DNA of 64,000 nucleotides from Armatimonadota bacterium (GCA_030601885.1 JAUWAU010000004.1:124001-188000); one strand, 5' to 3'. Counted from the first letter of the stretch, positions 25,866 through 35,677 are shown. The notes: generated from the sequence alone by a model not told the origin. Program-made: numbers and translations.

Positions 25866-26594
25866 CTAGCCCACGTCGAGCCCGATGATGCGGGCGATGT
25901 TGTTGGCCAGCACGTTCTCCCGTTCGTGCGGCGCAAGGCCGCACACGTCGATTTTTGCGAGCTCGATGGCGGGATGAATCAGCGGCCCGTCGGAGCCGAA
26001 GACGACCTTCTCATGGCCGGCCCATCGGATGGCGTCGGCGATCTTCCACGGACAGTGACAAAACGAGCTGTCCAGAAACACCTGGGCCCGCTCTCGGGCG
26101 AGTGCGGCGAATCTGTCCATGAGCACCTCGTTGCGCGGCGAGCCCAGATGCGCGATGATCCACGTGGCGTCGTCGTGTCTCTCGGTGAGATCGCACATAA
26201 GATCGTACTGCTCTTTGCAATCCACCAATATCGGTAGCTTCGCCTCCTCAATCTTCGCCACGACTGGTTCGACCACCTCGCGGCTGACCTCCTGCAGCAC
26301 ACCGAAGTGCAGCTTGACGCCCCGGACGTCCATTTGCTCGCGGGCGTGCTCCAGCCAGACGGGCCACAGAGGGCCATCGTCGGGATTGATGTGGGCGAAG
26401 GGGATCAGGCGGTCGGGAAATCGTTCGACGGCCCGACGAGTGAGGTCATTCGCTTCGGGCGTCGGCAGGCATATCGAGAAGACGATCGACTTGTCGATCC
26501 CCGCCTCGTCCATGCGGCGGACAATCAGCTCCGGCGAGAACTCGCGGCGAAACCGGTCGCCGCCCTTCACGTGCACGTGGCAGTCGATGATCAT
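25866..26594 (-). CDS. Amidohydrolase-family TIM-barrel metal hydrolase
   Basis: A 242-residue protein of the amidohydrolase_2 type. The metal-binding HxH is MIIDCHVHVKGG; further ligand segments are VRGVKLHFG, WIIAHLGSPRNE and FGSDGPLIHPAIEL. The substrate is unknown; relatives include decarboxylases and lactonases. It starts 9 bases after der, so it is probably co-transcribed with it. Confidence 0.8.
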   Translation of the reverse strand: MIIDCHVHVKGGDRFRREFSPELIVRRMDEAGIDKSIVFSICLPTPEANDLTRRAVERFPDRLIPFAHINPDDGPLWPVWLEHAREQMDVRGVKLHFGVLQEVSREVVEPVVAKIEEAKLPILVDCKEQYDLMCDLTERHDDATWIIAHLGSPRNEVLMDRFAALARERAQVFLDSSFCHCPWKIADAIRWAGHEKVVFGSDGPLIHPAIELAKIDVCGLAPHERENVLANNIARIIGLDVG

Positions 26595-26603
26595 ATGGCT
26601 GCC

Positions 26604-28031
26604 TCAAGCCCGGGCCTTCCGCCGTCCCCCGCGCCGGCTGCGCGCCTGGCGCTCCCGGGCCCTTATGATGAGCTTTATGGGCGTCCCGACGAACCCGAAG
26701 TTCCTCCGCAGGAACTTGAGCAAGTACCGCTCGTAGGACCAGTGCATCAACGCCGGATCGTTCACGAACAGCACAATCGTGGGCGGCCTGGTGACGGCCT
26801 GCGTCGCGTAGTAGACCCTGAGCTGGCGGCCTTTGCGGGTCGGGGGGCTGTGGCTGGCCACGGCTCGGAGAATGATGCGGTTCAGCTCCCCCGTGCCGAT
26901 GCGCCGCGCGTGTTCTTCTGCTGCAGCATACGCCGCCGCGAGCAACTCGTCTATCCCGGTGCATTGCAGCGCTGAGGTGAACACGATCGGCGCGTACGCC
27001 ATGAAGGAGAGCACGCGCCGAGCGTCGAGCTCGAAGTCACGACGCACCACCATGTCCATGCGCCGCGGCGACGTCCTGCTTCGCCGCCCCTCCTGCTTCA
27101 GCTCCTCGGCCTGCCGTCGAATGTGCCCCTGGATTATGTCCCATTTGTTGGCGACGATGACGCTGGCAGTGCCGACTTCATCCGCGTATCCGGCTATCTT
27201 CGCGTCCTGCTCTGAAGTGCCCTCGGAGGCGTCCGTGATAAGGAGCGCCACATCGGCCCGGTCGATAGCCCGCAGCGCGCGAACCACGCAGTAGTACTCC
27301 AGCGACTCCTTGACCTTCGCCCGGCGCCGCAGCCCGGCCGTGTCCACCAGGATGAAGTCCTGGTCGTTCCACTGCACCGACACGTCGATGGCGTCGCGCG
27401 TCGTTCCCGGCAGCTCGCTGACGATGAGGCGATCCTGCCCCGCGATGACATTCACTATGGAGGATTTCCCCACGTTCGGACGCCCGACCACGGCGACGCG
27501 AACGGCCCCGTCCGCTTCATCCTCTTCGGCTTCAACGGCCGGGAGCGCCGACATAACATCGTCGAGAAGCTCGGCTACGCCGATGTCGCGGAGCGCCGAT
27601 ATCTCGTAGGGCTGCCCCAGGCGCAAGTCGAGGAAATCCTCCCCCGTCAGCTTCGGGCTCTCGAGCTTGTTGGCTGCCAGGAAATAGGGCGTACCCGACT
27701 GGCGCACGAGCTGGGCGACCTCGTAGTCCAGGGACGTGAGCCCCTCCTTCCCATCCACCAGGAAAATGAGCGCGTCCGCTTCCGCGATGGCGATCTCCGC
27801 GTGTTCCGTGACCCGTGCGAGCAGAGGATCAGCATCGGCACCGGCGATGCCGCCGGTGTCAATGACCGTGAAGGCTCGGCCCTCGTGCTCGGCCGTGCCA
27901 TAAAGCCGGTCGCGGGTTACACCGGGCGTCTTCTCCACGACCGCCCGCCGACCGCCCACGAGGCGATTGAACAGCGTGGACTTGCCGACGTTCGTGCGCC
28001 CGATGATGGCGACGTGGGGCTTGCGAGACAC
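26604..28031 (-). CDS. der: Ribosome-associated double GTPase Der
   Basis: A 475-residue ribosome assembly GTPase with two G domains and a C-terminal KH-like domain. The first G1 is GRTNVGKSTLFNRLVGG with DTGGIAG and NKLE (common form NKxD). The second is GRPNVGKSSIVNVIAG with DTAGLRRR and NKWD. The KH-like end has YYATQAVTRPPTIVLFVNDP and RYLLKFLRRNFGFVGTPI. The start is GTG at 28031 with GGGAG 10 bases upstream. About 20 extra residues (near EELKQEGRRSRTSPRRMD) separate NKWD from the SAL motif compared with E. coli Der. Confidence 0.95.
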   Translation of the reverse strand: MSRKPHVAIIGRTNVGKSTLFNRLVGGRRAVVEKTPGVTRDRLYGTAEHEGRAFTVIDTGGIAGADADPLLARVTEHAEIAIAEADALIFLVDGKEGLTSLDYEVAQLVRQSGTPYFLAANKLESPKLTGEDFLDLRLGQPYEISALRDIGVAELLDDVMSALPAVEAEEDEADGAVRVAVVGRPNVGKSSIVNVIAGQDRLIVSELPGTTRDAIDVSVQWNDQDFILVDTAGLRRRAKVKESLEYYCVVRALRAIDRADVALLITDASEGTSEQDAKIAGYADEVGTASVIVANKWDIIQGHIRRQAEELKQEGRRSRTSPRRMDMVVRRDFELDARRVLSFMAYAPIVFTSALQCTGIDELLAAAYAAAEEHARRIGTGELNRIILRAVASHSPPTRKGRQLRVYYATQAVTRPPTIVLFVNDPALMHWSYERYLLKFLRRNFGFVGTPIKLIIRARERQARSRRGGRRKARA

Positions 28032-28231
28032 GGTTAATCTGCTCCCGTTGCGGCGGCAACGGCGGAGGACGGTCGCCGACGCGCCATCCGCCTTCGCGAG
28101 TCGCCGACGGGCCAAAGCCGCTTCGGCGGAGTCCCTAGCCGCTTTGGCGACGGCGCGAGCCCCGCCCTACAATCATGGTCGGTGGCTGATGGTTCGCGGG
28201 CTAGAAAGCCCGCGCTGCGCGCGTGGGAAAG
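28032..28231. other. der-leuD gap rich in palindromes
   Basis: About 200 bases without a gene. It holds one copy of an imperfect palindrome (28075-28157) and a small hairpin (GGGCTAGAAAGCCC, near 28200). No clear promoter was seen for der. Confidence 0.5.
28075..28157. repeat. Imperfect palindromic repeat, copy A
   Basis: GCCGACGCGCCAT at 28075 and a right end at 28136-28157 (TAGCCGCTTTGGCGACGGCG) match the two halves of the compact copy at 28778-28811. The centre is expanded by about 50 bases. Confidence 0.5.
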
Positions 28232-28741
28232 CTACGAGCGGGCCTGTCGCTCCTGCAATCGTTGCCGGACTATAGGAATGAGGCCGCCGGCTTCCACCAG
28301 TTCGGCCACGGGCCCGGCAAGCGCTTGGGACGAGAAGCTCCTGTCCGTGGTGTGGTCGGTTATAGTCCCCGTCTCCGTGTCCACCTCGACGACGTCGCCG
28401 TCCGATATACCCTCTGCTGCCTCAGCGCATTCGAATATGGGGAGGCCGATGTTGAAGGCGTTGCGGTAGAAGATGCGGGCGAAACTCTCGGCGATCACGC
28501 AGGAGATGCCGCTGGCCTGAATGGCGATGGGAGCGTGCTCACGGGAGCTCCCGCAGCCGAAGTTGCGCCCGGCCACGACGATGTCGCCTGACGAGACCTT
28601 GCCGGTGAAGTCCGGGTCGAGGTCCTCCATGCAGTGCTGCCCGAGCTCTTTCGCGTCAGTGGTGTCGAGGTACTGAGCCGGGATGATGACGTCCGTATTG
28701 ATGTGATCGCCGTATTTGTGGACGGTGCCTTTGAGCTTCAC
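28232..28741 (-). CDS. leuD: 3-isopropylmalate dehydratase small subunit
   Basis: A 169-residue swivelling-domain subunit that works with LeuC to isomerise isopropylmalate in leucine synthesis. It is the short, HacB/archaeal-like form: GTVHKYGDHINTDVIIPAQY, AGRNFGCGSSREHAPIAI and FYRNAFNIGLPI. I take GTG at 28741 (MKLKGTVHKYGD), which has GAGGGAAG upstream; a GTG five codons earlier is also open. It is separated from leuC by about 145 bases containing palindromes. Confidence 0.92.
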   Translation of the reverse strand: MKLKGTVHKYGDHINTDVIIPAQYLDTTDAKELGQHCMEDLDPDFTGKVSSGDIVVAGRNFGCGSSREHAPIAIQASGISCVIAESFARIFYRNAFNIGLPIFECAEAAEGISDGDVVEVDTETGTITDHTTDRSFSSQALAGPVAELVEAGGLIPIVRQRLQERQARS

Positions 28742-28777
28742 GATCTTCCCTCGCACATCCGACAGGTGGCACGGATC

Positions 28778-28811
28778 GCCGACGCGCCATAGCCGCTATG
28801 GCGACGGCGCG
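28778..28811. repeat. Imperfect palindromic repeat, copy B
   Basis: GCCGACGCGCCATAGC pairs with GCTATGGCGACGGCGCG around a 1-2 base centre, between leuC and leuD. It resembles copy A on the other side of leuD. A second hairpin in this gap (CACGGCTTG... CAAGCCGTG) lies near 28850. Confidence 0.5.
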
Positions 28812-28886
28812 TAGCTCGCTACCCGTGGGGCCCGCGACTGCATAGCAGCACGGCTTGACCAGCAAGCCGTGCCACACGGTCTTCTG

Positions 28887-30155
28887 TCAAGAGGCTGCGT
28901 CCGCCGGGCCGACGATCTCGCCGGCGACGGCCGAGGCCGCGGCCACGGCGGGGCCGGAGAGGTACACCTCGCTCTCCGGATGCCCCATGCGGCCGACGAA
29001 GTTGCGGTTGGTGGTGGAGATAGCGCGCTCGCCGGCGGCCAATACGCCCATGTGACCCCCCAGACAGGGGCCGCACGTCGGCGCGCTGACCACCGCACCA
29101 GCCACCGCGAAGGTCTCCAGGAGCCCCTCGCGCAGCGCGGCGATGTAGACCTCCTGCGTCCCCGGAATAACGATGAGCCGCACTCCCGCTGCCACCTTGC
29201 TGTCGCCGATCACTTGCGCTGCGACGCGGAGGTCCTCGAGTCGGCCATTGGTGCAGGCGCCGATGACGGACTGATCTATCCTTACTCCCCGCACCTCGCT
29301 CACCGGCTTTGAGTTCTCAGGCAGGTGGGGCACGGCCACCTGCGGCTCCAGCCCGGTGCAGTCCCACTCGTACGTTGCCGCGTACTCGGCGTCCGGGTCG
29401 CTCTCGTACTTCTCATACTCGCGCCGCGCCCGAGGGCTCACGAATGCCTCCGTGGTGACATCGGCCGCGACGAGGCCGCACTTGCCGCCCGCCTCGATGG
29501 CCATGTTGCACATGGTGAACCGGCCCGCCATGTCGAGCTGTTCGATGACCGGACCGGTGAGCTCCATCGCCTTGTATCGCGCGCCGTCCACGCCGATCTG
29601 GCCGATGGTGAAGAGGATCAGGTCCTTGCCGCCGATCCATCTTCCCAGCTCGCCCGTGTAGCGGAACCGCAGGCTCTCCGGAATGCGAAACCAGCACTCG
29701 CCCAGCGCCATGGCCGCGGCGGCCTCGGTGCTGCCGACGCCCGTGGCGAAGGCGCCGAGCGCGCCATACGTACACGTGTGGGAGTCGGCGCCCACGACGG
29801 CATCGCCCGGCAGCACGAGGCCCTCGTCGGGCAACAGGATGTGCTCGATGCCGCACCGTCCGCCCTCGTAGTGGTGCACGATGCCATACTCCCGCGCGAA
29901 CTCGCGCATGAGCTTGCACTGCATCGCCGCCCGGATGTCTCGGCTCGGCGTGAAGTGATCGGCGACGAGGGCGATCTTCTCCCGGTCGAACACCTCGGTG
30001 GCACCAACCTCGCGGAACTGCTCGATGGCGAGCGGGGCCGTCACATCGTTCATGAGCACCAGGTCGAGCTGCGCCGTCACGAATTCGCCCGGCCGGACCT
30101 GCTCGGCGCCGCTCTTTGCCGCCAGAATCTTCTCCACGATGGTCATGCCAGCCAT
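28887..30155 (-). CDS. leuC: 3-isopropylmalate dehydratase large subunit
   Basis: A 422-residue aconitase-family enzyme of the HacA type (about 420 residues rather than about 470). It has MTIVEKILAAKSG, the DSHTCTYGALGAFATGVGST signature and [4Fe-4S] ligands in IGACTNGRLEDL and APTCGPCLGGH. The frame opens at a GTG overlapping the ilvC stop (30176); the ATG at 30155 gives the usual MAGMTIVEKI start. It completes the leucine-specific isomerase with LeuD. Confidence 0.95.
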   Translation of the reverse strand: MAGMTIVEKILAAKSGAEQVRPGEFVTAQLDLVLMNDVTAPLAIEQFREVGATEVFDREKIALVADHFTPSRDIRAAMQCKLMREFAREYGIVHHYEGGRCGIEHILLPDEGLVLPGDAVVGADSHTCTYGALGAFATGVGSTEAAAAMALGECWFRIPESLRFRYTGELGRWIGGKDLILFTIGQIGVDGARYKAMELTGPVIEQLDMAGRFTMCNMAIEAGGKCGLVAADVTTEAFVSPRARREYEKYESDPDAEYAATYEWDCTGLEPQVAVPHLPENSKPVSEVRGVRIDQSVIGACTNGRLEDLRVAAQVIGDSKVAAGVRLIVIPGTQEVYIAALREGLLETFAVAGAVVSAPTCGPCLGGHMGVLAAGERAISTTNRNFVGRMGHPESEVYLSGPAVAAASAVAGEIVGPADAAS

Positions 30156-30172
30156 TGGGATGCCGCCGGTGA

Positions 30173-31168
30173 TCACGATTCCTGAATGAACGGCATCATC
30201 TTGCGCAGCTCGGCGCCGACCTTCTCAATGAGGTGCTCTTCGCCGAGGGCCTCGAGGCGCGTGTGCATCGGCCGCCCCGCCTGGTTCTCCGTGATCCACT
30301 CCCGGGCGAAGCTGCCATCGCGCACCTCGGCAAGCAGCTTCCGCATCTCGGCGCGCACGCGCTCGTCGATGACCCGCGGCCCGCGCGTCATGTCGCCATA
30401 CTCGGCGGTGTCGGACACGCGCTTCCGCATCCCCTGGATGCCGTTCTGATAGATCATTCTGACGATTAGATACAGCTCGTGGCAGCATTCGAAGTATGCC
30501 AGTTCCGGCTGGTACCCGGCCTCCACGAGGGTATCGAAGCTGGCTTTTATCAACTCCGTGACGCCGCCGCAGAGCACAGCCTGCTCGCCGAACAGGTCCG
30601 TCTCGGTCTCCTCGGCGAAGGTGGTCTCAAGCACCCCGGCCCGGGTGGCGCCGAGGCCTCGGGCATACGCCAGGGCCAGATCGCGCGCCTTGCCCGTGTG
30701 GTCCTGGTAGACGGCGAAGAGAGCCGGCACACCGCCGCCCTGCTCGTAGAGCTGACGCACGAGGCTGCCCGGGCCCTTCGGGGCCACCATGAACACGTCC
30801 ACGCTCTCGGGCGGGACGATCTGATTGTAGTGAATGTTGAACCCATGGCTGAAGGCGAGGGCGTGCCCCTCGCCGAGATGCTGCGCGACCTCGTTGCGGT
30901 ACACAATGGCGGCCACGTGATCCTGTGTGAGGAGGGCGATGACGTCGGCCTCGGCTGCCACGTCCCCTGCAGGCCGCACCTCGAAGCCGTCCTTCTGTGC
31001 AGCCTCCCAGGCCGGGCAATCAGGCAGCTCAGCTACGATGACGTTCAGGCCGCTGTCGCGCAGGTTCTGGGCCTGAGCGCTGCCCTGAATGCCGTACCCC
31101 ACGATGCCGATCGTGCGCTCCTGCAGCGGCGCCAGATCCGCGTCCTTGTCGTAGTACAGCTTTGCCAT
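30173..31168 (-). CDS. ilvC: Ketol-acid reductoisomerase (class I)
   Basis: A 331-residue class I enzyme of valine and isoleucine synthesis. The N-terminal NAD(P) loop is [16 protein letters not shown]; the metal and substrate segments are [31 protein letters not shown] and [18 protein letters not shown]. The ATG at 31168 is preceded by GGAGG at 10 bases. It follows a small membrane-protein gene and overlaps or abuts leuC. Confidence 0.95.
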   Translation of the reverse strand: MAKLYYDKDADLAPLQERTIGIVGYGIQGSAQAQNLRDSGLNVIVAELPDCPAWEAAQKDGFEVRPAGDVAAEADVIALLTQDHVAAIVYRNEVAQHLGEGHALAFSHGFNIHYNQIVPPESVDVFMVAPKGPGSLVRQLYEQGGGVPALFAVYQDHTGKARDLALAYARGLGATRAGVLETTFAEETETDLFGEQAVLCGGVTELIKASFDTLVEAGYQPELAYFECCHELYLIVRMIYQNGIQGMRKRVSDTAEYGDMTRGPRVIDERVRAEMRKLLAEVRDGSFAREWITENQAGRPMHTRLEALGEEHLIEKVGAELRKMMPFIQES

Positions 31169-31225
31169 TTCTCGTGCGCCTCCTTCGGGAGGGTGTCTGT
31201 GCACAGCGCGTTGGCTGCGGCGAGC

Positions 31226-31609
31226 TTATCCCTCGCCGCCAGCTCGTGTGTGCTCGGTGGAGCTGTCGCTGGCGCCGGGGAAAACGCGGCTGTACAGCAC
31301 CCCGACGATGGCGCCCACGACGATGAATATGCCCACGTTGAGTGCCAGCACTTTGACCTTGTGCAGGCCCACGTAGCCAGTGGCAGGATCGTACCGAACC
31401 AGATAGCTGTACAAGTGCCACAGCCCGTAGCACAGCGGGCCGAGTATGCCCACGGACAGCCCCTTTGCCGCTCCGATCAGGGCGCGGCGCGTCCTGGCGC
31501 CTGCCAGGGCGCCGATGAGTGTCGCCACCGCGGGCACGGCGACGGCGAGCAGCAGAAGCACGCGCTCCACCACCGCAACGTCCACGATCTCCCTCATGTA
31601 CGGATCCAT
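31226..31609 (-). CDS. Small membrane protein in the ilv operon
   Basis: A 127-residue protein with three or four predicted membrane segments (VLLLLAVAVPAVATLIGALA, ALIGAAKGLSVGILGPLCYG, VLALNVGIFIVVGAIVGVLY) and a short hydrophilic tail. No family is recognised. It sits between ilvN and ilvC on the same strand. There is no good ribosome site at 31609; an in-frame ATG lies four codons later. Confidence 0.65.
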   Translation of the reverse strand: MDPYMREIVDVAVVERVLLLLAVAVPAVATLIGALAGARTRRALIGAAKGLSVGILGPLCYGLWHLYSYLVRYDPATGYVGLHKVKVLALNVGIFIVVGAIVGVLYSRVFPGASDSSTEHTRAGGEG

Positions 31610-31617
31610 AACAGTAG

Positions 31618-31639
31618 GGGCGATGCTCTGCCATCGCCC
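31618..31639. repeat. Small hairpin between ilvN and the membrane-protein gene
   Basis: GGGCGATG and CATCGCCC pair perfectly around CTCTGC. There is no T-tract, so it is unlikely to terminate transcription; it may be an RNA processing or regulatory stem. Confidence 0.5.
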
Positions 31640-31662
31640 GCCTTTGTCCCCCCCGACACGCC

Positions 31663-32154
31663 CTACGTCGCCCGCGCTCCCCGCACCAGCACCACTTTGC
31701 CGGTCCTGACCATCTCCTCGATGCCGAACTTCTGCAGGAGCTCAACCAGCGCGTCGATCTTTTCTTCCTTGCCCGTCGCCTCAACGATAAGCGTGCCATC
31801 GCTCACGTCAACGACCTTGGCACGGAAGATGTCCAGCAGCTGCATGATCTCGGCGCGGGTCGCGGCATTGGACGTGACCTTGACGAGCGACAGCTCACTC
31901 TCGACGATCCTGTTCCCCGTGTGGTCGAAGACTTTGATGACATCTACGAGCTTGTAGAGCTGCTTGCTGATCTGCTCGAGGATGGCCGGATCGCCCTCAT
32001 CGTCCACGACGATGGCCATCCGCGAGATCTTTGGGTCCTGCGTCGTGCTCACGGCGAGGCTGGCGATGTTGTACCCACGGCGGCTGAAGAGCCCGGCCAC
32101 GCGGGCCAAGACGCCGGGTTTGTTCTCGACGAGCGTAGAGATGGTATGCTTCAT
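31663..32154 (-). CDS. ilvN: Acetolactate synthase small (regulatory) subunit
   Basis: A 163-residue regulatory subunit with an N-terminal ACT domain (HTISTLVENKPGVLARVAGL, then GYNIASLAVSTTQD) and a C-terminal ACT-like domain (GKEEKIDALVELLQKFGIEE). It confers valine feedback sensitivity on IlvB in the family. Its ATG overlaps the ilvB stop (ATGA). Confidence 0.95.
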   Translation of the reverse strand: MKHTISTLVENKPGVLARVAGLFSRRGYNIASLAVSTTQDPKISRMAIVVDDEGDPAILEQISKQLYKLVDVIKVFDHTGNRIVESELSLVKVTSNAATRAEIMQLLDIFRAKVVDVSDGTLIVEATGKEEKIDALVELLQKFGIEEMVRTGKVVLVRGARAT

Positions 32155-33887
32155 TCCGCCGCCTCCGGATGCTTCAGCCACTGCTCCTTGTGCGTCTTCC
32201 CCACGGGGATCATGGGAAAGACGCTCTCCTCTTCCTCGACGATGAAATCGATGAACGTCGGCACGTCACGCTCTGCCATGGCCTTATCGAGCGCCGGCTT
32301 GACCTCCTCGGGCTTCGTGACGCGGATGCCCTGCGCGCCGTACGCCTGGGCCACCTTCACGAAGTCAGGACACGTGCCGCGCTGCTGATTGCGGTCGCGC
32401 AGGTCAACCCCCGCGTAACGCCGATCGAAGAGCAGCTCCTGCCACTGCCGCACCATGCCCAGGTAGCCGTTGTTCATGATGCAGACGATGACGGGGCAGC
32501 GCTCATTGGTGGCAGTGGCGAGCTCCTGGATGTTCATCTGGATGCTGCCGTCGCCCGCGATGTCGATCACAAGCGCGTCCGGAAACCCCACCTGTGCGCC
32601 GATGGCGGCCGGGAAGCCGAAACCCATGGCCCCGAGGCCGCCCGAGGAGAGGAACTGCCGCGGCCGCTTCGCCAGGTACCGCTGTGCGGCCCACATCTGG
32701 TGCTGCCCGACGTCGGTTGCGCAGATGGCGTCGCCATTGGTGATCTCGTAGATCTGCTGGATCACCCACTGCGGCTTCAGCGGCCCATCGCCCTGCTCGG
32801 AGACAAGCGGATGCTCATTCCGCCAGGCCTCGAGCTGTTCCTCCCACGCGCCGCGCTCGCGCGGCTCCACAGCCTCGACGAGCTCGGCGAGAACCGTCTT
32901 GACGTCGCCCACGATGGGGACGGCGGTTCGCACGCTCTTGCCGATCTCCGCCGGGTCGATGTCGATGTGGATCACCTTGACGTTCGGATCCCGGTGGGGC
33001 CCGAACTCGTCCAGCTTCCCGGTGATGCGGTCGTCGAACCGGGCGCCAATGCCGATGATGAGGTCGGTCTCAGCAATCGCCAAGTTCGCATAGGCTGTGC
33101 CGTGCATGCCGAGCATGCCCAGCGACAGCGGGTGCGTCTCGGGAATGCCGCCCTTGCCGTGGAGCGTATGCGTGGCGAAGATGTTCGTCTTCTCCACGAG
33201 CCGCAGCAGCTCATCGGCAGCGCCGGACGCAATCACACCGCCGCCGAAATAGACCAGCGGCCTCTCCGCCGCGGCGATGAGCTTCGCGGCCTGGCGTATC
33301 ATCTTCGGGTGGCCCTTGTACGTGGGACGGTAGCCTGGCAGCTCGCCAATGCAGGGCTCGGTGAACTCCACCTCGCCGGCGGTGATGTCGAATGGCAAAT
33401 CGACCAGCACCGGGCCGGGTCGCCCCGTCTTCGCGATGTGGAAGGCGTGCCGGAGCGTCGGGCACAGCTCTGCAGGATCCCTGACCATGTAGTTGTGCTT
33501 CGTGATGGGCATCGTGATGCCGGTGGTGTCTGCCTCCTGGAAGGCGTCCGTGCCCACCACTGTGGTCCGCACCTGCCCGGTGAAAGCCACGACCGGGATG
33601 GAATCCATGTAGGCATCGGCGATGCCCGTGACCAGATTGGTCGCCCCAGGGCCCGATGTCGCCATGCAGACTCCTACCCGCCCGGTCGCCCGCGCATAGC
33701 CGCCGGCCATGAACGCCGCGCCTTGCTCGTGGCGCGTCAGAATATGGCGAACGTCCTTTTCGTACTCCGGCAGCGCGTCATATATGGGGATGACCGCGCC
33801 GCCCGAAATCCCAAAGACGACTTCGATCTCCTGTTCCTTGAGTATCTCCCACAGGACTTGTGCCCCGGTCATTTTCGCCATTCTCAT
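32151..33887 (-). CDS. ilvB: Acetolactate synthase large subunit
   Basis: A 578-residue ThDP enzyme that makes acetolactate and acetohydroxybutyrate. Visible are the catalytic Glu region HEQGAAFMAGGYARATGRVG, the FAD domain (LVYFGGGVIASGAADEL), and the ThDP motif GDGSIQMNIQELATA ending in NNGYLGMVRQWQ. AAGGAGCT precedes the ATG. It lies 119 bases after ilvD and overlaps ilvN. Confidence 0.95.
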   Translation of the reverse strand: MRMAKMTGAQVLWEILKEQEIEVVFGISGGAVIPIYDALPEYEKDVRHILTRHEQGAAFMAGGYARATGRVGVCMATSGPGATNLVTGIADAYMDSIPVVAFTGQVRTTVVGTDAFQEADTTGITMPITKHNYMVRDPAELCPTLRHAFHIAKTGRPGPVLVDLPFDITAGEVEFTEPCIGELPGYRPTYKGHPKMIRQAAKLIAAAERPLVYFGGGVIASGAADELLRLVEKTNIFATHTLHGKGGIPETHPLSLGMLGMHGTAYANLAIAETDLIIGIGARFDDRITGKLDEFGPHRDPNVKVIHIDIDPAEIGKSVRTAVPIVGDVKTVLAELVEAVEPRERGAWEEQLEAWRNEHPLVSEQGDGPLKPQWVIQQIYEITNGDAICATDVGQHQMWAAQRYLAKRPRQFLSSGGLGAMGFGFPAAIGAQVGFPDALVIDIAGDGSIQMNIQELATATNERCPVIVCIMNNGYLGMVRQWQELLFDRRYAGVDLRDRNQQRGTCPDFVKVAQAYGAQGIRVTKPEEVKPALDKAMAERDVPTFIDFIVEEEESVFPMIPVGKTHKEQWLKHPEAAE

Positions 33888-34006
33888 AGCTCCTTGCTCA
33901 GCAACCTATGCGCCCGCCGGCCGGCCGTGGGCCGGCGGCCATACAGTACAGGTCGGTCCGCGCGGCGCGGGCCCTCCCCCCCCGCGAGCCATTCCCGGGC
34001 GGCCCG

Positions 34007-35677
34007 CTACGAGTTGTCGTCTGCCGCCTCAACGACGGCGCCCGTGTTTGCCGACTGCACCTGCGCCGCGTATCGACGTAAGAAGCCGTGGGCGATCTTC
34101 GCCGCGGGCGGCTCGAAGGCGGCCCGTCGTCGCTCCATCTCGGCCTCGTCAACCATCACATCCAGACGCTTGCCGGGGATGTCCAGCACTATCCTGTCGC
34201 CATCCTGCACGAGGGCGATGGGCCCGCCGAGTGCCGCCTCCGGCGAGACGTGCCCGATGGCCGGCCCGCGCGTGCCGCCGGAGAACCGCCCGTCGGTGAC
34301 GAAGGCCACGGCCTTATCGAGGCCCATCCCGGTGAGTGCGGATGTCAAGGAGAGCATCTCTCGCATACCGGGGCCGCCGCGGGGGCCCTCATAGCGGACG
34401 ATGATGACTGCCCCCGGTTTCACTCTCCCCGCCATCGCCGCCCTCATGCCATCCTCTTCGGAGTCGAAACACAGGGCTGTCCCCTCAAAGGTGAGCATGT
34501 CCGGGCTGACCGCCGATTGTTTCACCACGCACCCATCTGGCGCCAGGCTGCCATATAGCACCGCGGTGCCCCCGTGCGCGTGATAGGGATTGTCCAGCGG
34601 ACGGATGACCGCCGGATCGGTGATCGTCCCCTGGGCGGCGATCTCTTTGATGCTGGCGCCAGACACCGTGGGGCTGTCTTCGAGCAGTCCGTGCAGCACA
34701 TTCAGCACTCCGGGGATGCCCCCGGCCCAATTCAGGTCCTCCATGAAATGCTCGCCGCCGGGGCGTATGTTGGCCACGTGCGGCGTCTGGTCGCTAATCT
34801 CATCGAAGTCTTCCAGGCTAATGTCCACACCGGCATCGCGGGCGATGGCCGGTATGTGCAGGCAGGTGTTCGTCGAGCCCCCGAGGGCCATGTCCACGCG
34901 GATGCCGTTTCTGAAGGCCGCGGGCGTCATGATGTCGCGCGCCGTGACGCCTCCGCGAACGAGCTCGACGACGCGCAGCCCGCTGTCGTGGGCGATGCGG
35001 CGCTTCTCAGCCTGGCCCGCGAGCTCTGTTGCGCAGCGCGGCAGTGACATGCCCATGGCCTCGGTGACGCAGGCCATGGTGTTGGCCGTGTATACGCCCT
35101 GGCAGGATCCCGGCCCGGGACACGCCGCGCATTCCAGCGCCTTGAACTCCTGCTCGTCTATCTGGCGGGCCTGGAAGCGCCCGACGGCCTCGAAGGTATC
35201 GCGCACAAGCGAGAGCCGCTGGTCGCCCAATCGCCCCGACAGCATCGGCCCGGCGGTGACCACGACAGCCGGCAGGTCCAGCCTCCCGGCCGCCATGAGC
35301 ATTCCCGGAGTTATCTTATCGCAGTTCGTAAGCAGCACCAAGGCGTCCAACTGATGCGCTTGGGCGACGCACTCGATGCTGTCTGCGATCAGCTCCCGAG
35401 TCGGCAACGAGTAGTGCATGCCGACATGCCCCATGGCGATGCCGTCACAGACGCCCGGCAGGCCGAAGACGAACGCCGTGCCCCCGCCGGCGTGGATGCC
35501 TTTCTCGATGCTGCGCTCCAGATCGCGCATCCCGATGTGGCCCGGGATCAGATCCGAGAAGCTGCTGGCTATGCCGATGAACGGCTGCTCGAGCTGCCGG
35601 TCCGTGAGCCCGAGCGCGCGCAGCAGCGCTCGATTGGGCATGCGCTCCACGCCCTGTGTCACCGCATCGCTTCGCAT
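34007..35677 (-). CDS. ilvD: Dihydroxy-acid dehydratase
   Basis: A 556-residue Fe-S dehydratase of valine/isoleucine synthesis. It has the [16 protein letters not shown] segment, [20 protein letters not shown] and the late [21 protein letters not shown] start at ATG 35677 ([13 protein letters not shown]), preceded by GGGAGGACAGCA; the frame upstream reads through the T-box leader. It is the first gene of the ilv-leu run and the most direct target of the T-box. Confidence 0.95.
   Translation of the reverse strand: MRSDAVTQGVERMPNRALLRALGLTDRQLEQPFIGIASSFSDLIPGHIGMRDLERSIEKGIHAGGGTAFVFGLPGVCDGIAMGHVGMHYSLPTRELIADSIECVAQAHQLDALVLLTNCDKITPGMLMAAGRLDLPAVVVTAGPMLSGRLGDQRLSLVRDTFEAVGRFQARQIDEQEFKALECAACPGPGSCQGVYTANTMACVTEAMGMSLPRCATELAGQAEKRRIAHDSGLRVVELVRGGVTARDIMTPAAFRNGIRVDMALGGSTNTCLHIPAIARDAGVDISLEDFDEISDQTPHVANIRPGGEHFMEDLNWAGGIPGVLNVLHGLLEDSPTVSGASIKEIAAQGTITDPAVIRPLDNPYHAHGGTAVLYGSLAPDGCVVKQSAVSPDMLTFEGTALCFDSEEDGMRAAMAGRVKPGAVIIVRYEGPRGGPGMREMLSLTSALTGMGLDKAVAFVTDGRFSGGTRGPAIGHVSPEAALGGPIALVQDGDRIVLDIPGKRLDVMVDEAEMERRRAAFEPPAAKIAHGFLRRYAAQVQSANTGAVVEAADDNS

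Noticed and set aside
25866-26594. Amidohydrolase as the missing QatD of the Qat-like pair
   Set aside because: It has the MIIDCHVHV and SDGP motifs of amidohydrolase_2 proteins, not the TatD pattern, and it is 3.5 kb away behind unrelated genes.
31618-31639. Intrinsic terminator within the ilv operon
   Set aside because: The hairpin is not followed by a T-tract on the minus strand and the next gene follows directly.
32169-34394. 741-residue + strand ORF antisense to ilvB and ilvD
   Set aside because: It is the shadow of strongly conserved ilvB/ilvD frames on the minus strand.
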